A stretch of DNA of 43,194 bases. It comes from Laspinema olomoucense D3b (GTDB taxonomy: Bacteria; Cyanobacteriota; Cyanobacteriia; Cyanobacteriales; Laspinemataceae). Under the pieces are notes generated by a model. The model saw only the letters and a list, made by a program, of their open reading frames with translations. It did not search any database and was not told where the DNA came from. How positions within the stretch are numbered: the first letter of the stretch is position 1; each line of letters starts with the position of its first letter. The stretch covers positions 1 to 43,194 of the forward strand of contig NZ_JAMXFA010000050.1 in the NCBI RefSeq assembly GCF_025370785.1, in the 5' to 3' direction. This document shows positions 27,358 through 35,162 of the stretch, piece by piece. The translations under genes and the position numbers were made by a program.

Positions 27358-27609
27358 ATGCAACTCACCCTTGAGATTCCTGATGACATCGCTGAAACTA
27401 GCCAGTTTACTGAATCGGACTGGCTGCGAGAAATTGCGATCGCTTTGTTTCAACAAGAACGCATTTCTCTCGGTCGCGCCAGCAAAATCGCGGGACTTCA
27501 TGTGATAGAATTTCAAAAACTGATTGCGAGTCGTGGCATTTGTATTCACTACGATGTTGAAGACTTTCAGGAAGACATCCAATATCTGCGTGAGCAAGGT
27601 TGGTTATGA
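27358..27609 (+). CDS. UPF0175 antitoxin-like protein
   Basis: 83-residue protein of the UPF0175 family (MQLTLEIPDDIAET, ALFQQERISLGRASKIAGL, EFQKLIASRGICIHYDVEDF). The family has a winged or ribbon-helix-like DNA-binding character and usually precedes a DUF3368 PIN-like protein as a presumed antitoxin. ATG 27358 gives the normal family N-terminus; GTG 27331 with GAGAAG before it would add nine residues. Its stop overlaps the next start (ATGA), a tight two-gene operon. It lies just after repeat C2. Confidence 0.85.
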   Translation: MQLTLEIPDDIAETSQFTESDWLREIAIALFQQERISLGRASKIAGLHVIEFQKLIASRGICIHYDVEDFQEDIQYLREQGWL

Positions 27610-28094
27610 TTGTCGTTAGCGATACATCATCTCTGTGTAACCTTGCCCTAATTAACCATTTGAGCCTGTTACCGCAACTCTACCAGCTAGTAATCATTCC
27701 CCCGGTTGTTGCGGATGAGTTGGCAGTCGCACCTGACTCCAGAATCACCAATATTTTGTCCCAGCAATGGATTCAAATTCAATCCCTCAATGATTCCTCT
27801 CTAGCCGAACAATTACAGCGCACGCAAGGACTGGATCCGGGTGAATCTTACGCGATCGGCCTAGCGGTTGAACTGAAAGCTGATAGCTTGCTGATTGATG
27901 AGCGTTTAGGACGACGAGAAGCCAAAAAATTGGGAATTCCCATCATTGGCATCCTGGGAATCTTAATCCGGGCTAAACATAGCCAATTAATTGGGGAAGT
28001 TAAACCCGTGATGAATAGCCTCATCCGTGACGCAAATTTTCGAGTGAGTTCGCCACTCTATCAGGAGATTTTAGCCTTGGCCAAAGAAGAATAA
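27606..28094 (+). CDS. DUF3368 PIN-like toxin
   Basis: 162-residue DUF3368 protein, a PIN-fold presumed ribonuclease toxin. Conserved acidic sites are present: MIVVSDTSSL (first Asp), QGLDPGESYAIGLA (Glu) and LLIDERLGRREAKKLG (Asp), followed by IGILGILIRAKHSQLI. The start ATG overlaps the UPF0175 stop by four bases, so it should be made only when the partner is translated. With its partner it forms module 1, which faces module 2 tail to tail 42 bases away. Confidence 0.85.
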   Translation: MIVVSDTSSLCNLALINHLSLLPQLYQLVIIPPVVADELAVAPDSRITNILSQQWIQIQSLNDSSLAEQLQRTQGLDPGESYAIGLAVELKADSLLIDERLGRREAKKLGIPIIGILGILIRAKHSQLIGEVKPVMNSLIRDANFRVSSPLYQEILALAKEE

Positions 28095-28136
28095 AAAGCC
28101 AGTCTCTTTACAAACCTAATACCGCTTTAAAAACAC

Positions 28137-28688
28137 TCAAAAACCGGGGTTTTCCCTCATCCCCTCGTTTTTATCCTCTACCCCCGGAGAAAGTTTCTCA
28201 GTTTCATCCTCAGAAACAGCTTGCAAAACATTGTCATACAGAGATTGATTAACCCAGTATTGAGCTTCCGTTATCATTGAATCTAACAGCGGTTTCACCT
28301 TGGGGATAATCTGGTTTTGTTTGGCTAAAATCAAAATTCCTAAAGTGCCAATCACTTTCAAATCTAAACCTTGAGCCACTTTTCTGGCTCTTTTTTCATC
28401 CAAGAAAACCCTAGTTTTTTGTTGAGTCCGTGCTAAAGCAATCACCTCCCTTTCCCCAGCATCTAATTCTAAAGAGATGGAGTCTGGCATTTCCGGCACC
28501 GACTTAACTTTAAGCCAACCGGCTTCAATTCCCTTAACAATGGTTTCAGAACTACGAAATCCTGATTCAACCGTTTCTGAGTAAACCGCTTGGGGAATGA
28601 CCATCTCAACAAACAGAAATTTTAAGAGATCTAAGCGGTTAATACTGGCAAAATTAATCAAAGGTGTAGCATTACAAATAATTTTCAC
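28137..28688 (-). CDS. DUF3368 PIN-like protein, first Asp replaced by Asn
   Basis: 183-residue DUF3368 protein with GTG start inside the partner's last codons (17-base overlap). The N-terminus reads MKIICNATPLINFAS: where module 1 has SDTS, this one has NATP, so the first metal-binding Asp is Asn. Other acidic sites remain (SLELDAGEREVIALA, VFLDEKRARKVA). The Asn form may be a natural subfamily variant rather than decay, because the rest is intact. The C-terminal tail of about 30 residues beyond the domain is rich in Glu. It is likely a toxin or former toxin of module 2. Confidence 0.8.
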   Translation of the reverse strand: MKIICNATPLINFASINRLDLLKFLFVEMVIPQAVYSETVESGFRSSETIVKGIEAGWLKVKSVPEMPDSISLELDAGEREVIALARTQQKTRVFLDEKRARKVAQGLDLKVIGTLGILILAKQNQIIPKVKPLLDSMITEAQYWVNQSLYDNVLQAVSEDETEKLSPGVEDKNEGMRENPGF

Positions 28689-28932
28689 TATCCCACAATC
28701 CTGATTTTACCGCTTCAATATCCTCAGCTAAATCATCCTGGTCGTATTGCCGAACAATATGATTTTCCCCCAACAGTTTTTGAAATTCCCACACGGAATA
28801 ATTCAATAACCGACGGGCTTGACTAAAGGTAAATATCTTGTTTTCATAAAGTTGCATGGCAACTTGTTCCAAAATTGCTCTTTCACCTTGCTCAATTAAT
28901 TCGATGGGAATTTGTATATTAATAGCTTGCAT
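28672..28932 (-). CDS. UPF0175 antitoxin-like protein
   Basis: 86 residues: MQAINIQIPIELIEQGERAI, LYENKIFTFSQARRLLNYSV, WEFQKLLGENHIVRQYDQDD. It has the same core as the 27358 gene (FSQARRLL/SLGRASKI, then EFQKL) but is clearly diverged. The ribosome site GAGGTGA lies about 8 bases before the ATG, stronger than that of module 1. It is first gene of module 2 and overlaps the DUF3368 gene. Confidence 0.85.
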   Translation of the reverse strand: MQAINIQIPIELIEQGERAILEQVAMQLYENKIFTFSQARRLLNYSVWEFQKLLGENHIVRQYDQDDLAEDIEAVKSGLWDSENYL

Positions 28933-28967
28933 CTACCATCACCTCATCATTTTATAAAGACATTCAT

Positions 28968-29062
28968 TAATCACTCTCGCTACCTCCACCGAATACCTCA
29001 CCCGGACAGCCGAGGCGTTCTTGAATCAGGGAGAGATAAGCCTGCACAGGTTGTTAATCCAT
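28968..29062 (-). pseudogene. Decayed start of a TPR/CHAT-type protein gene, relic 2
   Basis: From ATG 29062 the minus strand reads Met-Asp-stop, then QPVQAYLSLIQERLGCPGE, clearly the same N-terminal motif as relic 1 but with a TAA at codon 3. Similarity fades after about 22 codons. Same orientation as relic 1, and the same leader-like repeat lies upstream. Confidence 0.55.
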
Positions 29063-29075
29063 AGCCTAGCACTGG

Positions 29076-29182
29076 GTAGGATATAGCATCCCTATTTTAC
29101 CCCATCCCCGCGACTGGTGAAACCGGATTTCTTTTTTAAATCTTGGTGAAGGAATAGAGATGCTGCCAGAAACCCGGTTTCT
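29076..29182. repeat. Leader-like repeat C3
   Basis: Third copy: GTAGGATATAGCATCCCT, ATTTTACCCCATCCCC, AAACCGGATTTCTTTTTTAA, then ATCTTGGTGAAGGAAT and the AGAAACCCGGTTTCT palindrome. Same orientation as C1 and C2. Confidence 0.75.
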
Positions 29183-29330
29183 GACCCTCACTATTAACTC
29201 CCAAGCCCAAGAAACCGGGTTTATGCGTCAACTTTTGCAACTTATCAAAAATCTGGATAAGAAACCCGGTTTCTAACCCTCATTATTAACTTTCAAGCTC
29301 AAGAAACCGGGTTTATGCGTCAACTTCTGC
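29169..29330. repeat. 70 bp direct duplication with AAACCCGGTTTCT palindromes
   Basis: Segments 29169-29238 and 29261-29330 align throughout. Each starts GAAACCCGGTTTCT, carries AAGAAACCGGGTTTATGCGT and ends CAACTT.TGC. A 22 bp spacer separates them. They make up the right part of the spacer between module 2 and the SagB-like gene. Confidence 0.85.
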
Positions 29331-29350
29331 CAAGAAGAACCCCACCCTAA

Positions 29351-29373
29351 CCCTCCCCTTGGCAAGGGGAGGG
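29351..29373. terminator. 11 bp hairpin just past the SagB-like stop
   Basis: CCCTCCCCTTG (29351-29361) pairs with CAAGGGGAGGG (29363-29373), 18 bases beyond the stop of the leftward gene. There is no T-run, so terminator function is possible but not shown. The sequence also looks like a common intergenic repeat of cyanobacteria. Confidence 0.5.
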
Positions 29374-29390
29374 GACCGGAAGTAATAGAT

Positions 29391-30923
29391 TTATCGGGGT
29401 TTGCCGAGGGTGGTGATATACAGGACTGCTTCATCAGCAGGAATGCCGAGAACTTCATTGACGCGATCGTCAAAAAATCCGCCGATGCCACTGACTCCTA
29501 ATCCCATATAAATCGCCCCCAGATTCAGCCGTTGTCCCAGATGTCCCGCATCCAGGTGCAAGTACCGATAAACCCGATCGCCATATTTTGCGATCGCCTT
29601 CTTTAAATCTGCGGTATGAAACACCAACGCCGAGGCATCTCGTCCCAAATCTTGACCTAGACACAGATAATGCAATTCCCGGCGGAAATTTTTAAACCGC
29701 ACTTGCCGCAGTTCCTCCGCTTTCGGCGCGTAATAATAACAGCCTTCATCTAAACCTGTTACCGAGGAAACGGCAATAAAGGTTTGAATATCCTCTAAAT
29801 CAAAAAAGTCGGGATACGCATCTAAATTCTGATAGGTGTAATGTTCTGAATGATAGGTAAAATCCAACAATGCTTTGAGCTCATCAAAGGACAGCGGTGC
29901 CCCTGAATAGGCACGAGTTGAACGCCGTTTCAAAATTGTATTTTCCAGACCTTCTAAATTAGTTCGCCAGTCAATTGGGCGGGTTTTAGTCGAGACTTTA
30001 CTACAGAAAGGGAAGTTATATTTATCCTCCTCTGGTTCTTCCTCGTCGCTGAGAGACCACCCCCCGATTCCTGTCTTGTCGGAGTTGATTTTAGTCGCCT
30101 GATGGCAGTATTCCAGCAATTCCCCATCGGGAATCGTGGGATAGTCCGTTTGGGTTGCCGAAGGTAAGGCGGTGCGATATTTCGGCAGATTTTGGTCGAT
30201 ATCGAGTAAATCCGCTAGGGGGATAAAGGTGATTAAGGATTCGTGAGTGGGGTCGAGGTAAAGCAACTCGTTGAGTGCATCATCGTTAAATCCGGCGATC
30301 GGGTGAGGTCGGTAGTCCGTTAAGGATGCCGCGAGTTCGAGATTGCCCAGCAGATGCCCTGTATCCAGAAAAATCCGGCGATAGGCGCGGTCTTGGTAAC
30401 GCCAAGCGGACCGGAAGAACACTGCGCTGGTGGCGATCGCTAGTCTGGTATGTTCTAACGCAGGATGCCAAAAGGTCGCCGCTTGTAAGGCAGGCCACAC
30501 ATCGCTATCCCAAAATCGAATTAAAGAATGATTTTGGGCTTGATAGTTATACAAACCGGGGGGTAATTGCGGGGTTCCCTTGGAAAGTAAGTACACTTCG
30601 GCAGGGTACAGTCCTCCGGCAGAGGGTGCGGATCTTAAATAAATTTGACTTCCGGTCATGGTTGCCAGCTTCGCGGTTAAACCATAGGTGCAAAATAGCA
30701 ACCGTGATAGTCGGGTTAACCCCTTGCGGGCCAAATCTTTCCCCCCATCGGGTTCTTTTTTCAGATAGGGTTTGAGGTCAATGGTGGCCCCGATTTTATA
30801 TTCTTTGAAGGGGACCGGCTGATTTTCCCAGTCGAGTTGATGACTTTTGGCCCCTAGGGTATCGGGATCGTATTTGGTGCGATCGTGATAATGCTGGGCG
30901 ATGGAGAGTGGCAGTTCTGACAT
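29391..30923 (-). CDS. SagB/ThcOx-family FMN oxidoreductase, two-domain
   Basis: 510-residue protein of the SagB branch of nitroreductases, which use FMN. Two nitroreductase-like halves are visible: the first around LSRLLFCTYGL, SAPSAGGLYPAEVYLL and GLYNYQAQ; the second from ILKRRSTRAYSGAPLSFDEL through GCYYYAPKAEELRQV to HLDAGHLGQRLNLGAIYMGL and GGFFDDRVNEVLGIP. SagB enzymes oxidise azolines to azoles in modified peptides, but there is no YcaO cyclodehydratase or precursor peptide here, so this stand-alone form may have another substrate. The start is the first ATG, without a strong ribosome site. Confidence 0.88.
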   Translation of the reverse strand: MSELPLSIAQHYHDRTKYDPDTLGAKSHQLDWENQPVPFKEYKIGATIDLKPYLKKEPDGGKDLARKGLTRLSRLLFCTYGLTAKLATMTGSQIYLRSAPSAGGLYPAEVYLLSKGTPQLPPGLYNYQAQNHSLIRFWDSDVWPALQAATFWHPALEHTRLAIATSAVFFRSAWRYQDRAYRRIFLDTGHLLGNLELAASLTDYRPHPIAGFNDDALNELLYLDPTHESLITFIPLADLLDIDQNLPKYRTALPSATQTDYPTIPDGELLEYCHQATKINSDKTGIGGWSLSDEEEPEEDKYNFPFCSKVSTKTRPIDWRTNLEGLENTILKRRSTRAYSGAPLSFDELKALLDFTYHSEHYTYQNLDAYPDFFDLEDIQTFIAVSSVTGLDEGCYYYAPKAEELRQVRFKNFRRELHYLCLGQDLGRDASALVFHTADLKKAIAKYGDRVYRYLHLDAGHLGQRLNLGAIYMGLGVSGIGGFFDDRVNEVLGIPADEAVLYITTLGKPR

Positions 30924-31218
30924 AAGTTTGAGTCAAGTATGGAGGAACAGTCTTCATTTCATCCTCGATCTTGACATCCCTGAGTCCCAAATTTGCTGCA
31001 CTCTCGATAAACCTCCAAGGTTGAAGAGGCCAGTTCCCTTCCACTGCAAGCGGTTACAGGGTTTTTTCTACTGCTGAGGCAGATTTTCTGCCAAAGATTA
31101 AGATAATGTTAGTTAGTTTACCGTTTTGCCTGATTCTCTCTAAAATTAAGTAGAAATACTCCATCACAAAACTGATTCAGTTTTTTCAGTCCCACCCCCA
31201 GAGGAAGTGCAGCAAAAT
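30924..31218. other. Spacer upstream of the SagB-like gene
   Basis: No credible gene. An AT-rich stretch at 31090-31180 could hold promoters for the divergent genes on both sides, but I see no clear paired boxes. Confidence 0.4.
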
Positions 31219-31376
31219 CCCCCTATCTTCCCCATCCCCCTATCTTCCCCATCCCCCCTATCTTCCCCATCCCCTTATCTTCCCTATCTTCCCTATCTCC
31301 CCATCCCCCTATCTTCCCCATCCCCCTATCTTCCCCATCCCCCCTATCTCCCCCATTTCCCCACCCTCCCCTATCT
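31219..31376. repeat. 17 bp pyrimidine tandem repeat (CCCCCTATCTTCCCCAT)
   Basis: About nine imperfect 17 bp units of the type CCCCCTATCTTCCCCAT end 12 bases before the next start codon. The strand is nearly all pyrimidine. It resembles the tract at 80-135. It could extend the transcript leader of the downstream gene. Confidence 0.85.
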
Positions 31377-31388
31377 TTTCTTAAAAAC

Positions 31389-32831
31389 ATGGTCCCGCGC
31401 TGGCTATTAGAATGGTGCTGTCTGGCAATTGTGGTTATGGTCCCTGGGTCTTGGTGGATTTATAGATCCATAGAACCAAAACCCTTTGCTTTACCGAAAT
31501 CCGCCAAAAATGAACCTTGGGCCGTCCAAAGTGGGCTAAAAATTGCTAAATTGCGCGATCGCGTTCCGACGGTGGACCGCGTGGTCTTGGTCCCTGATGA
31601 GGCGACCTTTCTCTTCGCGATTCGCCAATGGAGTCTCCAGGGTCGCTGGCCGATTTTAATTGAAGATACTCAATATACAAAGCTGTTTCTCGATCGCTTC
31701 CAACCCCAGGAAGTGATTCGCTTACCGGCAGTGAATACGCCCTTACCCACGGGTTTAGCTTTGCGACAAGGGATGCAAAATGCCGTTGCTGCTGCCTGGG
31801 ATGCCCCTAATCGCTTTTCCCTCAACAGTCAATGGGACAATTTGGGATGGGAACCCCCAGGGGCAGTCGTCACCTCTGGAACGGACCCCGCATGGCCTGC
31901 GGCAGTGGCTTTAGCCAGCGATCGCGGTCAGCCTTTGGTGTTTTTAGAAGGGGATTTCGGACAAGTCAATGAACGCTTAGACCAAGGCACTTGGACAGTT
32001 TTAAAAACCGAGATAGAAACTCTGGTCAAAGGAAGCGGATATGCCTACGATACCCTGGGAGATGCGATCGATACGGTGACCCTGGTCAAAGAATTAGCGG
32101 TTAAATATGAATCTTCTCAAAATGCTAAGGTAGATTTAGCCGTAACTGACGGATTAGGACGCCATGAAACTGGCGATCGCTGGGCAGCGGTCGGCTGGAT
32201 TTATGGAACTCCTGCCCGGGCGGTGTATCAAGCCATGTCCGCTATTTTTATCGATGCTGAAACTGCCCTATTTTATGATAGCTATCCCAAAGAAGAACCC
32301 TGGATTCAATATGAAATGAACCAAGCGGCGGTTTTGGTGTCTGAAATTGGCCTGAATGTTCAAGTCATTCAACGACCCCAAGCTACTGTAGAAACCTGGA
32401 AAAACTTGAAGGAAACAGACCTGAATTTTGATACGATCTGGGTGAATTCTAAAGGAATGTCTACGGTATTTGCGGCAGGAGGAGGAGATGCATCGGTGGA
32501 GGATATTCCGCAACTGAAATACCCGGCGATCGTGCATTTTATTCACAGTTGGTCCGCCACCACTCCCGGCGATCGCAATACCGTCGCGGGTCGCTGGCTA
32601 GAAAATGGCGCATATTTATATGTAGGAAGTGTCCATGAACCCTTCTTACACGCCTTTATCCCCCCCTCTCTCCTCGCCCGCCGCCTCAAACGAAGCACCC
32701 CATTCCTGATTGCCGCCCGTCAACTTGAATCCCCACCCTGGAAAATCACCACCATCGGCGACCCCCTCGCCATCATCTCTAAACCCAGGGTCCGTCTCAA
32801 TCCGAGTCAACTCCCCTTACCCACTCCTTAA
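31389..32831 (+). CDS. Unrecognised membrane-anchored protein
   Basis: 480 residues that I do not assign to a named family. One N-terminal hydrophobic span (about 6-25, WCCLAIVVMVPGSWWIY) suggests anchoring with the rest outside the cytosol. Visible blocks include VDRVVLVPDEATFLFAI, RWPILIEDTQYT, PAWPAAVALASDRGQPL, RWAAVGWIYGTPARAVYQAM, and near the end YPAIVHFIHSWSATTPGDR and ENGAYLYVGSVHEPFLHAF. The last block faintly recalls the 'gives no place/accident-proof' segment of gingipain/caspase-like (clan CD) proteins, but I see no catalytic Cys, so I claim no activity. Start ATG 31389 lacks a ribosome site. Convergent with the kinase gene. Confidence 0.75.
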   Translation: MVPRWLLEWCCLAIVVMVPGSWWIYRSIEPKPFALPKSAKNEPWAVQSGLKIAKLRDRVPTVDRVVLVPDEATFLFAIRQWSLQGRWPILIEDTQYTKLFLDRFQPQEVIRLPAVNTPLPTGLALRQGMQNAVAAAWDAPNRFSLNSQWDNLGWEPPGAVVTSGTDPAWPAAVALASDRGQPLVFLEGDFGQVNERLDQGTWTVLKTEIETLVKGSGYAYDTLGDAIDTVTLVKELAVKYESSQNAKVDLAVTDGLGRHETGDRWAAVGWIYGTPARAVYQAMSAIFIDAETALFYDSYPKEEPWIQYEMNQAAVLVSEIGLNVQVIQRPQATVETWKNLKETDLNFDTIWVNSKGMSTVFAAGGGDASVEDIPQLKYPAIVHFIHSWSATTPGDRNTVAGRWLENGAYLYVGSVHEPFLHAFIPPSLLARRLKRSTPFLIAARQLESPPWKITTIGDPLAIISKPRVRLNPSQLPLPTP

Positions 32832-32863
32832 TCATACGGAATCTGATTTTAAAAGGTTTGCTG

Positions 32864-33053
32864 TAGCCCGCACCCTTAAGGGTGGGGCTACAGGCACAAA
32901 GCCCGCCTGCGCGGGCTAAAAACTGTAGGGGCAATTCACGAATTGCCCCTACAGGTAAGGTTGTTTCTCCAAATATGCGTAAGTCTTGAAAAATTAACTC
33001 TAGCCCGCGCAGGCGGGCTTTGTTTGTATAGCCAGACCCTTTTGGCTGTGGGT
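32864..33053. repeat. Composite repeat: 'A' repeat, palindrome, inverted 'A' repeat
   Basis: Repeat A lies direct at 32864-32919 and inverted at 33001-33053, with a 32 bp palindrome (32923-32954) between them, the same design as at 14812-15092. The inverted copy touches the stop codon of the leftward kinase gene. The block occupies most of the spacer of this convergent pair. Confidence 0.88.
32923..32954. repeat. 32 bp palindrome
   Basis: CTGTAGGGGCAATTC (32923-32937) pairs exactly with GAATTGCCCCTACAG (32940-32954) around AC. It shares the GTAG-GG-C-ATTC design with the 44 bp palindrome at 14979-15022. Confidence 0.92.
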
Positions 33054-35162
33054 TTAGCCCCGATCGCCCTCCCCAGGAGAATCCCTTTTTTCCCGTTGTT
33101 CTATCTGCCTGTGGGCCCGTTCCTTACCCTCTATAGCCGCCTGATAATTGGGTTGATATCGCAACGCCCGATCATAGGCCAAAATCGCCTCTTGATACTG
33201 CCCTAAAGTGGATAACCCATTCCCTTTCCCATACCAAGATTCAGCATGATCCGGCTTCAAATAAGCCGCCTCATTATAGGAAGAAACCGCTTCCTGATAT
33301 CGCTTCAAATTATAAAGCGCATTTCCCTGGTTGTACCAAGCGCGATAGTCCGTTTTCTTCAAGTTGATCGCCTGATTATAAGCCTCGATCGCCTGTTCAT
33401 AGCGGCGTAGCTGGTGCAAAGCCCACCCCAAATTATACCAGGCTTCCTGATAGACCGACTGAATTTTAACCGCCTGTTCATAAGATTTAGCGGCTTCAGA
33501 ATAGTCATTAGACTTCATTAAGGCATTTCCGCGACTGTACCAAGCTTGAGCATAATTCGGCTGAAATCGCACCGCTTTATCATAAGACTCTACGGCTTCT
33601 TTTTCTTGATTCAATTGCATTAAGACATTTCCGCGATTATACCATCCCACGGCATAATCAAACTGATATTCTACAGATTTATCATAGGATTTTAAGGCCG
33701 CTTCGTAATCTTTCAATTGATGAAAAGCCCATCCCCGGGCATACCAGGCTTCTGAGGAGTCCGGTTGAAATTCTAAGGCTTGATCATAAGCGGCGATCGC
33801 CTCTTCATATCGCTGCAAACTCAGTAAGGTATTGCCCTTGCCATTCCATGCCTCAGCGGATTCCGGAACCAATTCTAAGGCTTTTTCAAAACTGGCGATC
33901 GCCCCGTCATACCGCTGCAATTTATTTAAAACATCCCCACGGCGAATCCAAGCATCCAGATATTGGGGATTCAATTGAATAGCGTGATCGTAAGCCTCCA
34001 TCGCTGCTTCATTCTGATTTAATCGAGAGAGGGTATCCCCTTTTTCTTTCCAGGCTTCTACATAATCCGCCTTAATTTCAATGGCATTTTCATAGTGTTT
34101 TAAGGCATCTTCATACCGGCTTAAATGATATAAGGTATGCCCTTGCTGGTACAACTCACTGGCATTTACTGATTTGATTTTATTCCAAACAAAAACAGAA
34201 CCCGCAATCATTCCCGCCCCAATCATACCGCAGGAAATCACCCCTAAAACCCATTGATTTTTAGAAAAATTAAAGCGAGGTTGAGGCAGCGGCGCAACCC
34301 CAGGGACCGAAACTGTCATCATCGTGGGCTTTTCTAAATCGGCGATCGCCTGTAATGCCTCCGTTGCTGAACCATAACGTTCCCGGAAATCGTACCGGAC
34401 CATCCGTTCTAATACCTTGATAAATTCCGGACTCACCTCCACCAATTCCGCAACCTTGATTTCTTCCGTCTCTGGATCTTTCGGAAATTCATGAGGTAAT
34501 AAACCCGAAAGGGCTTGCAAGGCAACAATTCCCACCGCATAAATATCACTACTCGGTTTGGGAAAGCCATTGGCTTGTTCACAGGGTAAATAACCGGGAG
34601 TGCCAATACAGACACTAAATCCCGGTTTACCATTTGGATTTAGCAGTTCGGTAGTAATTTGTTTAACCGCACCAAAATCAATTAAAACTAATTTTTTATC
34701 GGAATTCCGGCGGAGAATATTGCGCGGATTAATATCCCGATGAATGACATTTCTACTCTGAACAAATTTTAAAATTTCTAACAATTCTTGGATTAAATCC
34801 AGGGTAGCTTTTTCATCCAGCTTTTCCCCAGGCGTCAATTCATGACTGAGATCCTGACCTTCAATATACTCCTGAACCAGATAGAATTCTTGGTTTTCTT
34901 CAAAATAGGCGAACAATTTGGGAATGCGATCGTGCCCTCCCAACTCATGCAGGGATTGCGCTTCTGTATCGAATAACCGTCGGGCAATTTGCAGGGTGTT
35001 CGGATCCGTAGACTGGGGCTTTAATTGCTTGACTACGCAAGGGGCAGCCCCGGGAAGGTGGCAATCCTGCGCGATAAAAGTTGCCCCAAAACCCCCGCTT
35101 CCCAAGGAGTTGATAATCTTGTAACGTCCACCGAGAGTTGTTCCGAGCATGATTCCGAGCAT
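33054..35162 (-). CDS. Ser/Thr protein kinase with TPR array
   Basis: 702 residues. The N-terminal Hanks-type kinase has the glycine loop LGSGGFGATF, K45 (VVKQLKP), the catalytic loop HRDINPRNIL (141-150) and DFG (162-164). The usual Lys two residues after HRD-Asp is Asn (HRDIN instead of HRDIK). One transmembrane span (about 302-328, WVLGVISCGMIGAGMIAGSV) is followed by ten TPR units (EAW..KG..L pattern, about 335-690) that would lie outside the cytosol, probably for protein binding. ATG 35162 and ATG 35150 are equally possible, since the first 12 bases, ATGCTCGGAATC, are duplicated imperfectly. The gene has no partner nearby. Confidence 0.93.
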   Translation of the reverse strand: MLGIMLGTTLGGRYKIINSLGSGGFGATFIAQDCHLPGAAPCVVKQLKPQSTDPNTLQIARRLFDTEAQSLHELGGHDRIPKLFAYFEENQEFYLVQEYIEGQDLSHELTPGEKLDEKATLDLIQELLEILKFVQSRNVIHRDINPRNILRRNSDKKLVLIDFGAVKQITTELLNPNGKPGFSVCIGTPGYLPCEQANGFPKPSSDIYAVGIVALQALSGLLPHEFPKDPETEEIKVAELVEVSPEFIKVLERMVRYDFRERYGSATEALQAIADLEKPTMMTVSVPGVAPLPQPRFNFSKNQWVLGVISCGMIGAGMIAGSVFVWNKIKSVNASELYQQGHTLYHLSRYEDALKHYENAIEIKADYVEAWKEKGDTLSRLNQNEAAMEAYDHAIQLNPQYLDAWIRRGDVLNKLQRYDGAIASFEKALELVPESAEAWNGKGNTLLSLQRYEEAIAAYDQALEFQPDSSEAWYARGWAFHQLKDYEAALKSYDKSVEYQFDYAVGWYNRGNVLMQLNQEKEAVESYDKAVRFQPNYAQAWYSRGNALMKSNDYSEAAKSYEQAVKIQSVYQEAWYNLGWALHQLRRYEQAIEAYNQAINLKKTDYRAWYNQGNALYNLKRYQEAVSSYNEAAYLKPDHAESWYGKGNGLSTLGQYQEAILAYDRALRYQPNYQAAIEGKERAHRQIEQREKRDSPGEGDRG

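Noticed and set aside
31207-31410. 67-residue Pro/Leu/Ser-rich ORF
   Set aside because: It is the translated pyrimidine repeat, with no ribosome site.
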